Assembly (NCBI RefSeq): GCF_902459465.1
Contig: NC_047062.1
Coordinates: 32,296,673 to 32,360,672 of the forward strand
Origin: Asterias rubens
Taxonomy: Eukaryota > Echinodermata > Asteroidea > Forcipulatida > Asteriidae
DNA length: 64,000 nt
Direction: 5' to 3'
Shown: positions 44,326 to 56,300 of the stretch, one piece after another
Layout of the letters: every line of letters begins with the position of its first letter
How positions within the stretch are numbered: the stretch's first letter is position 1
Notes under the pieces: model-generated
Databases searched by the model: none
What the model was told of the DNA's origin: nothing
What the model saw: the letters and a program-made list of their open reading frames with translations, nothing else
Made by a program: the position numbers and the translations under genes

Positions 44326-47300
44326 TTAGAACTCGGCTAGAGCAGTATCCAGATGGTCAAGCACAATGTCAACATGCTTTGGCTGGAAGATTAGAGCTGG
44401 CCGAAATCTCACTGTCTGTGTCCCACATGTACCAATTTGAACACCTGGGTTATGAAAACATAGGGAAAAATAGTTATGTTAGTCTTTAGTGAAGGTGCTA
44501 AGGCCCAAATGTGGGAAGTTGCATTTTATGGTAAAACAACCATATACACACATATTGACCCACTGTAGGATGCATAAGGCACCTTAATGCATAATGCAAA
44601 GTTTGTGTCTACCATTTCCGCCATTTTGGGAGTTAACTCCTGTGTGTACATTTTTAGATAGGGTCCTTGAAACAATTCTACACTGAATTGTAACATGAAA
44701 AATAGAAATGTAGTATAGTATAAAATAAACAAACAACTTGAGAAATTATTTGGAATTATACAGATTATGAATAGTTGTTATTACTTATAATCAACCCCAA
44801 AAACTACTTATAATCACAAACAAAACATGAAGTGCATATCATAATTAGAATTGATGCATGTCATAAAATATTAATGAAGCATTTATAAATAAAAGCCTTA
44901 TTCAAGGCCTCAAAACGCTTCACAAAAATACATAAATCAGCATTAATAATTATAGAAAGTATACACACAAATGTAAATATGCAGACTAAGCCATCAAATA
45001 ACATCATCAATTAAAAATACAAGGCTTTAAAGGCAGTGGACACTATTGGTAATTACTCAAAATAATTATTAGCATAAAACCTTTCTTGGTAGCGAGTAAT
45101 GGGGAGAGGTTGATAGTATAGAACATTGTGAGAAACGGCTCCCTCTGAAGTGACGTAGTTTTCAAGATAGAAGTAATTTTACACAAATTTGATTTTGATA
45201 CCTCAGATTTAGAACTTGAGGTCTTGAAATCAACCATCTGAAAGCACACAACTTCGACGACCAATTGAGTTCAAATTTTCACAGGTTTGTTATTTTATGC
45301 ATATGTCAAGATACACCAAGTGAGAAGACTAGTCTTTGACAATTACCAATAGTGTCCACTGTCTTTAATCACAATGTCAATAAAAAGTCATAAGGAAATA
45401 CACAGAAAATTAAAGAAGCAAAGAATTAAAAATGATGGAAAAACAAAGCAATCAGTCTAAAGAATAAAAAAAGTGTCTTTTTATCAATGATCAATAGAAA
45501 TATGCACCATTTTAATTCCAAGTATAATAATGACATTTGGAACTTACATATATCTCATATATTTTTACCTCTCAACTTTTGTATTTGCAATATGTTCATC
45601 AATTCAAACCTAAAGTCAAATTATATCTGCACTTCATGAACCAACAAAGTTCATTTCTATTCATTTCTAATTCAGGATTCAAAGACAATTTAGCACAGCA
45701 TAACAAATGAACAATTGAAACGAAAATTGCAAACTGTTGGTCAGGTCGTTAGTCAACCTGACCTTCATGTATAAAGTACAGTAGTCAGGATCACATAAAT
45801 GCAAAAATCCACCCAAGCATGTCATGCAAAAACAAATAAAAAATTTTCCTAAGGGAACGTTTCCACCTCAGCTTATTTCCACCATGACCTTTAATGTATA
45901 CCATTGTCATGTGCAAATCTGTAAACATTTATAATTATTTATTATTTTATTTATTGGTACAAACACAAAAAAATGACCAGCAGCTTAAGCTGAGGGGGTC
46001 AAAATACATCTTAAAAATAGCATCACATATAAAAAGACATAAAAGTGCAAAGGCATTAATTTCAATCTCAACAAAGAATGCCACACCCTTTAGGTTCATT
46101 GTCTACTTTTATTTCCCCATTTCTTTTGATCTTTTTCTCAAGTGCTTCACAGTTGAAATATGCCAATTATAAATGCTTACATTTACAAGATTCATATGCT
46201 TACCCGAATCTCTGGTTTTGAGCGCAAGCTTCATGCTTGTATCTGGATCCTTACAATCAAATGCACAGAATGTTCCAACACCACGGGTTCTGGAAATGAG
46301 GTCCGGATATTTAGCCTGGGGAGAAGGATTAATTGTTATTATTTATTATTTATTAAACCAAACAGAACAGCATGGATGTGTTTACGAAATGATGAAAAAT
46401 GTTAACTCAAAACCCAAACTCCCTCAACCGACTTGCGTACAGGTGACCTCACTTCCTGTGGATGCGAATCAAATGTTGGATGACGTCACAAATTTTCATC
46501 CAACAATTCGGATGGGTTGACCTTTGCTGAACTTTTGCAAAACATTCCGGCCAAATTTGTCTAACTTGCTTCGCTCAAAGCATTCACAGGAAGTATGAAC
46601 CAGGCTTTACTTAGTTAGAATTCCTGATGGAAAAGAGTCACAAAGGTTGGGGGGGGGGGGGTAAGATAAGGGCTGGGTTTTGGGTTCCGATCAGCTTGAT
46701 CAGAGGGTTAAGATTAGAGTTGGGGTTTGGATCAGGGTTGTGGTTAGCGTTTGGGTCGGGTTATGACTTAGGATTGGGGTTAGGGTTTGTGTTGAAATGC
46801 TATGGTTAGCTTCAACTCTAGAATTACCTGTAGATCTTCCAGGCCTGATAGTAAGGCCTCCCCTGATGCCCGGACTACTTCCTGAAGATTATCTTTCTTG
46901 ATCTGCTTAATAACTGCCTCTAGCATCATGACCTTAGGTGGGTCGCCCATCCATGTATTAAACACTCTGCCAGCAGCCTTTAAATGCAAGATCAAAACTT
47001 TTTAAGTGAACTTTTTTGTCAAATTACATAAAATTTGGATTGCACTTAAAGACACTGGACACTATTGGTTATTACTCAAAATAATTATTAGCATAAAAAC
47101 TTACTTATATTAAGGGCATTAAATATATAGCGTTAATACTTTCAGAAAAAGATACAAGATTGTACAGTGTAAAAACAACAAATTAAAATGATCTGCACAA
47201 CATTCACATTGTAAATGGAAATGCTATTAAAATTTGTAACAAGTTCAAAATCACGACAAGAAATACTGTTGACTTTGAGATGTAAAAAGGCATCACATAT

Positions 47301-50300
47301 CAGAAAGGCACATTTTGTTTGATGAGAAAGACTTGTTTGGGGGACAATTAAAAAAACAAACTAAAAAAGCTGGGCGTTTTAGGTTCAAAACTCAAACAAA
47401 ACATGGGCACTGAAAGAGGAAATAACTAGGGTGGGGTGGACCCACTTTCTTACCCCATGAGGAGCGAATTCCTCCTTGAAGTAGTATCCTCCAGTCAACA
47501 TCTTCTTACTGAAGCAGACAAAGTCTGGTGCTTCAGGAAGGTCCCAAGCCTCATGCGCCCAGAAGGTCCCTGTGGCCAGGCAGCCTGTCTGTATCTCATC
47601 CACAATGAAAGATGCACCCACCTAAGAAATTGATCATATTCATAATAATAATTAATATTTTTTTATGAAGCACTTTTACAGGGAGATCAAAACACTGAAC
47701 AAGAATAGAATAGGATAACTATGGTGTAATGAATAAGAAGTGTTTCAGATGCTTCCTAAAAATATATATTATTGGTTGTTTTAAATCATTTAAATGTCTA
47801 TTTTCCATCATGGATTTTTTGATATTTTTTTTTACAGTAAAACTGGGGGAAGAAGGTGGTCCAGATGCTAAAAAAACAAAAATCAAAAGCTGCAATCACA
47901 AAAAAAAGAACATAGACCAAAAAGAAGATTAAGAGAACACAAGAGAGATAATTAAAAGGAGAATAAATACAGTAATAAAATTCCTGATACTGATAGGATG
48001 CTGTTTAAAAGTTGGGGCCAGCTATCGAGAAAGACCTATCACTGAAATATTTGGAACTCAAGGAATTTTAAAGAAGAAGTTTGTCTTAAGACGAACTAAG
48101 TCCCACCCTGCATGGTTGATATAAAGTGAGAACAACTGTGAGAAGAAAGTGAACACTTTGAATGAAATACGCTGTGCCATTTCTTTTATTCCTTAACCCG
48201 AGCAGAGCCCTTTGCTCATGCCATGCAGAAATTAGAAATTTCAAATAAAAATTCTGTGGACATTGACTGCAGTTAAGACATATATAATACAAGTTCACAG
48301 ATGAGATCCCTAACTTTAATTTGGTCATAACTTGAGTGTGTGTGTTCACGAAGGTTATGCAACGGCCAATACAAATGTAATATTAAGAGGGCTAAACTAA
48401 GCAGTCATGGTAAAAGGCAGTCCGAAGATTGGGCTAATTTAATCGACCCTGGACAACACAGCTGAAAAGGTTAAACCATCTCAGCTCCTTGGAGATTGAG
48501 TGCTATAGCCTTTTTCTGCCAAGTTCAATCACAAGATCCCATCTCCACCCTCACTGATACCAATTTAGCCTAAGGTTAAAAGAAGCATTACGTGTCTTGC
48601 CAGTCAAGGACACAAGAGTCATGACCTGTATTCAAGACCACACCCTGATGACTAAGGCACTGAGAGGTGCTGAGACCAATCCACTAGACCACTCCAGCTC
48701 ATGACATGCCCTTATAGTGGAGGAGGAATTCATATACATGTATATGCAGAAAGCTGCTAAGCAGACTGCTAAGTATTATTAATAACACTAGAGTCACCAT
48801 GTCCATATGCATGGTCCAGTGGTTAGACTGCAGGATTTGAAATCACGAGGTTGTGGGTTCGAGTACTACTAAGTGGTCTAGTGCCTTGGACGCAATATCT
48901 GGTAGCATTAGTCACCATGGTGTGGTTTTGAATCCACTGATCTAACAATGACTAGGATAATCACAATTTCTTGATATTTTTATTATGTGCAATTCAAACA
49001 GACATTAAATCAAAGTTTGTATGAGGAGATTGGCCGAAGATCATCTAAACAATCAAATATACGAAGGAGTCTTTCCTGGCTCTGCTCAATCAGAAAAGGT
49101 TGCTTATAATGGTTTGCTGCTAAGCAAAAATGAGCAATACACAAGTCACAGACAACACAAGGATAGCTGTTTACTCGATCTGGTATAAGCAAAATTGATT
49201 TGTGCTCGGCCACTTTTTGTGCTTCAGCAGCTTCTTGAAATTTGGCCATAGATTGCATACATCTATTGATCTTGTCCATACCTCTTTGCATATACTCTGG
49301 AGTTTTTTGAAGAAGTAGGGTGTGGCATGGTTGTCCCCGCCCTCACCTTGTATAGCCTCAATGATGACACTGACAACTGGTTCACCTCTCGCTTTCATCC
49401 TCTCAACCTGTGCATAAACCTGCAAAACAATTGGGCAATATATCTCTATCAATGGTGCAGGTGCAAGGAACACACCCTTCATCATGTCGTGCTGGTGGCC
49501 ATTATGATCACAAAAGTGGACACTATTGGTAATTACTCAAAATAATTATGAGCATTCTTACTTGGTAACAAGTAATGGGGAGCTGTTGATATAGTATAAA
49601 ACATTGTGAGGAACGGCTCCCTCTGAAGTGAGAGATTTTTTGAGAAAGAAGTAATTTTCCACAAACTCAAATTCTAAATGTGAGGTCTCGAAATCAAGCA
49701 TCTGAAAGCACACAACTTTGTGTGACAAGGGTGTTTTTTCTTCCATTATTATCTCACAACCGATTGAGCTCAAATTTTCACAGGTTTATTAATTTCAGCA
49801 TATGTTGAGATACAGCAAGTGAGAAGACTGGTCTTTGACAATTACCAATAGTGTCCAGTGTCTTTAAACAGTTAAAGTCACTTTACACATAGGATTGAGG
49901 CTATTGTTAAGAATACATGTAGCGTGTCATGGCCGAGGGGACACCGGCCTCAAAATCTGGTGTCTGCTCAGCAGATTGTTGGTTCGAGTCCCGGTCATGA
50001 CACTTGTGTCCTTTAGCAAGACACTTAGCCATGATGCTTTGACAAAAAGCAGTTTGTGTGTTGTGTAAAATGCACGTAACAGAACCCAGTGCACTTATCG
50101 AAAAGAGAAGGGGTTAGCCCTGTTGGTCCTGATTTGATTGGCTGCATATTGTGCTATGTCAAGGAAAAAAGTCTTAAACTTCAAAAACAAGGCTCTTCAG
50201 AAACCTTGCAGGAAAAATACTGAACGTTAAAGCACCTTGAGCGTCACTGATATATAAGGAGTCAATATTATTATGTGAGAGAAGAGAATCGAGTTAGCCT

Positions 50301-53300
50301 CGATTCACAATGTTTGTTGGTTATTCCCAATTCTTAGGCTGCACTATAAACAGTTAAAATCACTTAACGTCTTGAAAGGAGGCTACTTTTAAGATTACCT
50401 CAGCTAGACACTTGTCTTCTTCAGCACGGTTCTCCTGTTGGTATTGCTCCAGTGGATACTGGAGCCTTGGGAAGGGTGCAATAGGCCAATCCAATGTGGG
50501 CATATCAATCCTATGGGCAATCTTAGAGTGCGATAGAGAAAGTGTGGCTGTACAGTGGGGGAGGAAATAAAGACAACAAAATTACTCAAAGATTGGTAGA
50601 GAGATAGATTTCATTTACTGTTCAAAGAACTCAGAACAGAGTGGACAGTCGGATTCAAACTTACATGATGATTTCAAAAAGTATTGAAATTCAGTTTCCA
50701 CTGGCAAAAGGGTACAAAAATAAAAATTGATATTATTAATTTTGGTTTTTTACCCATACACCGATGTGTGTTAGCACTGTATACTCAGTACTTTCCCGAG
50801 TCCTGTGAAAAAAATATCACAGGCATGTTACTCGGGTGGGATTCGAACCCACGACCCTTGCAATTCTAGAGCAGTGTCTTACCAACTAGACTACAGAGGC
50901 AGTTCGAATCCTATGTTTTGGCAGCGGGTACTGCAACGATATAAGAGATGTTTAATTTGCCTCTAGCTACCGGGCAACCTCTGTAAGTCTAGTTGGTGTG
51001 ACACTGCTCTAGAATTGCAAGGGTCGTGGGTTCGAATCCCACCCGAGTAACATGCCTGTGATATTTTTTTTCACAGGACTCGGGAAAGTACTGAGTATAC
51101 AGTGCTAACACACATCGGTGTATGGGTAAAAAAACCAAAATTAATAATCTTTATTCCCGATGCAAATTTAACAATTTATATGTTATACAAAAATCTGTAG
51201 GCGTAGAGTACAACAAACAGTAAAAAGACAAACATTAAATAGGAAAAATACAATATATACGGGCAAGTACAATGAGCAACAAAATACTACATTAAAAACT
51301 ATGATATAAAGAAAAAAATACAACAGGACCTCAAATGACAGAAAGAATCAAAAGAAGGAAAACACGAGAGGTGAAAAAGTACAGGTAAAGGAGACTGGCC
51401 AGCTCAGTGGGCATTTTTGGAGTAAATACTACAAGAATACACTCCTTTTTTATGATTTTATGGAAAGGTTTTGCTCTTACCAACTGTTCTGCCATGGAAA
51501 GACCCTTGAAATGACAGCACGCTGTATGGAGGATTTCCAGGTTGCTGTGTGGCAAATATAAAACTTGAATAATAATAATTACGTTTTTAGCTCCTATTAA
51601 GGGTTTCATAAATGTACTGTTTTGCTGGTTGGATACAGGGAAAGCCAATATCCACTTTGAAATGAAAGTGAGGGTCGAAAACAAAACATTTACACTTTTT
51701 TTAAAACAGGTATAATGCGACTGGAAAGAAAATAATAATAATACAACAGCATACATAATAAAATACAATATTAAAATAAATATATAATAAAACAGCATTT
51801 GTAAAACATATTTTGATCCCTTGATGTGCTTTACAAGTAATAGGTTAAAATATAAAGATACATTAGAGACAATAAATATTAGACCAGCTGTATACAATGA
51901 TTAATATAAACACTGTCATTGAGAAGGCAAAATAAAAAAAATAAGAAAATGCAGGCCCTTAGTAAAAACAAGGTTGGTGAACAGAGGAAACATGTACAAG
52001 GCAATGTCATAAAAATGCAATAAACAATACACTAGACGACCAAGGAAAAGTTACCCCCTGTTAAGAAGGCAACTTTCAAGAAAAGTTACAAATCAATAAT
52101 ATTCAACAAACATTACTTATTTAAAAAACTCCTCAGCACAAACATTGATAATTTGAGCGAGGTTACTGCACATCGTGTAAAAGAGAAGGCAATTTAAAAA
52201 AAAAAAATTACGAATTGAGAAATTCAACAGACATGACTGAATTATAAACTTCTCAGCACAAACACTGTTAACTTGGATAGCGTTATCATACCTTATTTAG
52301 GAGACAAGTTTCAAGAAATGTTACAAATTGAGGAATTCAATAGCACATACATTTTTAAAATGGGAGGTTATTGCAGCCTGTTTAGGAGACAAGTTTCAAG
52401 ACAAGTACAAATCAAGAAATTCAAAGAACATGACATAATTCCTCAGCAATAAACACTGTTACTTTGGGTGAGGTTATCCCAGCTTATATAGAAGACAAAT
52501 TTCAAGAAAAGTTAAAAATCAAGAAATTCAACAAACTTGACATAATTGAAAACCTCTCAGCACAAACATTGTTAATTTGGGTGAGGTTATCACACTTTGT
52601 TTAGGAGACAAGTTTCAAGACAAGATACAAGTCAAGAAATTTAACAGACATGACCAAGTTAATCAAAAATTCCTCAGCACAAACAATGTTAATTTGGGTG
52701 AGGTTAGCGCCCACTGTTAAGGAGGCAAGTTTAAAGAAAAGTTGAGAAATGTAACAAGCAATGACAAAGTTCATTAAAAACTCCTGATCACAAACATTGT
52801 TAATTTGGGCGAGGTTACAAGTCAATCATTTTAAACAATTATGACTTAATTATAAATTCCTCAGCACAAACATTGTTAATATGGGCGAGGTTACAAGTCA
52901 ATCATTTTAAACAATTATGACTTAATTATAAATTCCTCAGCACAAACATTGTTAATATGGGTGAGGTTACAAGTCAATCATTTTAAACAATTATGACTTA
53001 ATTATAAATTCCTCAGCACAAACATTGTTAATATGGGTGAGGTTATTGCGCCCTGTTTAGGAGACAAGTTTCAAGAAGAGTTATAAATTGAGAAATTTAA
53101 CAAACAATGACAAATCTAATCAAAAATTCCTCAGCACAAACATTGACATTTTGGGTGAGGTTATTTGCCGCACCTTGTCAAGAAAAAAGTTTCAAGAAAA
53201 GTTACAAAACAAGATATTCAACGAGCATGACTCAGGCCTAATTAATTAAAAATTCCTCAGCACAAACAATGTTACTTTGGGTGAGATTATCGCACCCTTT

Positions 53301-56300
53301 TAAGGAGACAAGTTTCAAGAAAAGTTACAAATCAAGATATTCAAAGAACATGACCAAGTTAATCAAAGATTCCTCAGCACAAACAATGTTACTTTGGGTG
53401 AGTTATCACACCTTGTTTAGGAGAAAAGTTACAAATCAAGAATGTTTACACAAATGACTTAATGGAAAAACTATTCAGCACAAACATTGTTAATTTGGGG
53501 GAGGTTTTCACACCTTGTTTAGGAGAAAAGTTTCAAGAAAAGTTACAAATCAAGAAATTCAAAGAACATGACTGAATGGAAAAACTGTTCAGCACAAACA
53601 TTGTTAACTCGGGTAAATTAACACACCTTGTTAAGAAGACAAGTGTCAAGATCCTCTTGTGAAGGTGGTCCTCCTCGTTCTTTGGTCTGTGAAGAAGAAA
53701 CATATGAGAACACTTGAAGCTTACATTTCCAGCAGCCGATCTCACAAAACTTTACTCAACTGTTAAAGTACATTTGCGCAACGTTTATGGTGCAACTTGC
53801 GCCATAAACCTTGCGTAAAGTTTTGTGAAATCGGCTGCAGGGCTCAACTTGGGGTAAAAGATTGTAGAGCCTTAGCTAAAAAATATTCCTGGACCTGGGG
53901 TAGATTTCACAAAGAGTAAAATCTAATCTTATCTCCTTTTAGGACTAGCCTTAAGTTTGTAATAACTGGACTACAGAGTCCTAGGACTAATCCTACGTTA
54001 GGACTGTCTTTGTGTAAATCGATAAGGTCTTAACTGCAAATCGCTCTTAATTGCAAGCAAAGTGTGATGTCACAATACAAATCAGTGTGGTGATGTCGAC
54101 GACTCATCTTAAAATGAATCTTACAGCTGTGAAATCAGGCCTAGAATATTACACTGTAATAAGCTTATCTAACTCCATTTCTGTAGGTCCCATTTTTTTT
54201 CAGGTCATGTTATTGAGTCAAATCAATATTTGTTGTCTAGTGAGGGGCGGGGGGTTTGTACAAGCTCTTTGACAAACACCTTGTCTTCCACTAGCTCTTT
54301 GACGAACAAATCATCATTTACTAGCTCCCCAACTCAAAATTCTGCACTTATGATAACTATTCCCTGTTTTTGTGCAAATTTCTGCGCTACCCTTGTAAGC
54401 AGAGAATGCCTAGTAACGTGGAGTATGCAAGCACAGAAGCCAAAATTCGCCGCTTACCCGTGAAATACGTAGACGTAAGCACAGAATTTCCTGTTTCCGT
54501 AAGCGCTGATTCTGTGCTTATGGTAAGCAGAGCCTTATGATACTTCTGTCGCACAAAATTTCTCAAAACTACTCAGGTTGAGAAGTGTGTTCACGGGGGA
54601 AAAAACACATCACAAAATGGCTTGTACTCACCCTATACCACATGTATGTTTGCTTGAGAGCATTTTCCACTGAGCATGCTCCACACATCATTGTCTGTAC
54701 ATGTTTTAAACCTTTTGGTGCAACCTGTAAACAAAACAATAACAAACAAAGTTCTTTTGTACATTTTGTTCCTGAAAGTTAACATAAAGTGTTAGTGAGT
54801 CTTATTTTGTTCAGTACCCTAGAGCAAGTCGACATGATTAAGGAGTTACATTACTGTTGGTATTCTTATGATTCTTTGGGCAGACCATCAGAGGATGAAC
54901 TTGCAATGTTTTTTTCTTGTAGCCCTCTTACCAAGAGTGCAAAGTTGCATTTCAAAAACATATTTAAAAGCATTTTTTTTGAAAGATTCAAAGAACCATT
55001 CCACATAAAAATAAAAAAAATAAAAACAACATAAAGTTTCATTTAAAAAAAACACTCAAGCATCAGATGTTGATGCCCCAACAATATTGCACATCTTGTT
55101 ATTTTGAAGTGCTTATTTACCATAAATAACCCTAACCTTTGCACCAAGATTATGTACTAATAAACTTATTATGCTGTATATGGTAACAGGCATACCACCA
55201 TAAAAACAGTTTGGTGTTGAGTCATCATTTAGTTTTGTTTCTATTAAGAGTGGACAGGTGAACCCAGTAAATAACTTAAGAGAGTTAGGGTTAACAAACT
55301 AAAATCATGAAATGTGATAATTTTGATATGCCATTTCTTCCCAATAGATTGTGGTTTGTTTAGGACTCGGATAAGTACTGCATAAACATTGGTGTATGAG
55401 TTAAATCTGATTAGTATCAACATGGAGGTAGAAATGGTATCCAAAAGTTGAGGTTTGTGTCCCAGCAATCAGGCAACTGCTCAGGGACCATTCAGAGTAG
55501 TCAATGTTTAAAAGTTTATTTCAAAATTGTTTTGGACCCACCCATCGACTCCAAATTTAGTTTTGTTTGAAGATCAGCCGTCGATTTCACAAAACTCTTC
55601 ATGACTTAAGACTAATCTAAGGACTTAGGACGAGTCCCAACCCTGCACTGTAGCATGCAGACCTTAAGATTAATCCTAAGTTAGGACGAGTTACTCGTCC
55701 TAACTCGAGATAAGACGAGTCCTAACTCTTTGTGAAATCAACGGCTGGCTTTTAAATTTTTTATACACTGATGAACATCAGACCAGAGCCCAATTTCATT
55801 CAGCCTGTAAGCCTAAAACTTTTGCTTAGCAAAAATAGGTTACCAGCCAGAACACCATACAGTTACCAATGTAACGATTGGGACCCAGTCATTTCTTGCT
55901 AAGTCAGGAAACTTGCTAAGCAGAATTGTTTGCTTAACAGCTTTACGAAACCAGGCCCAGGTAAATCCATGGTTTTCCGAAGTGAGCGCATGCAAACTAC
56001 CTAAATAATGAAAATTTACCTGGTACAATCTACTGCCACCTAGCGTTCTAAAGATTGGTAAAATTGTCTTACCGAAACGAGAGCATTGAAAAGATCCGTT
56101 GGGTATTCTTTGGTTGGTTTCACAGCTAATGCTGGTCTGTTTGCAAATAAACTCTGTAAGTATAAATCATACATTTTAATCTTTAGATATGGATATTCAT
56201 AATGAAGAGTCTCAAAGGTGGGTTATGTTCTAGGCACAAAGGAACAGTCCCATTTGCCATACACCCGCATCCCATGGACCATCAGAATGTTCTGCTGACC

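Noticed and set aside
51331-51897. 188-residue minus-strand open frame
   Set aside because: AT-rich, low-complexity translation covering ABAT exon 9 in the wrong frame; the correct frame gives the conserved SFHGRT segment.
52050-53626. Regularly spaced repeats that superficially resemble a CRISPR array
   Set aside because: Units are contiguous degenerate tandem repeats without unique spacers, in an intron of an animal gene.
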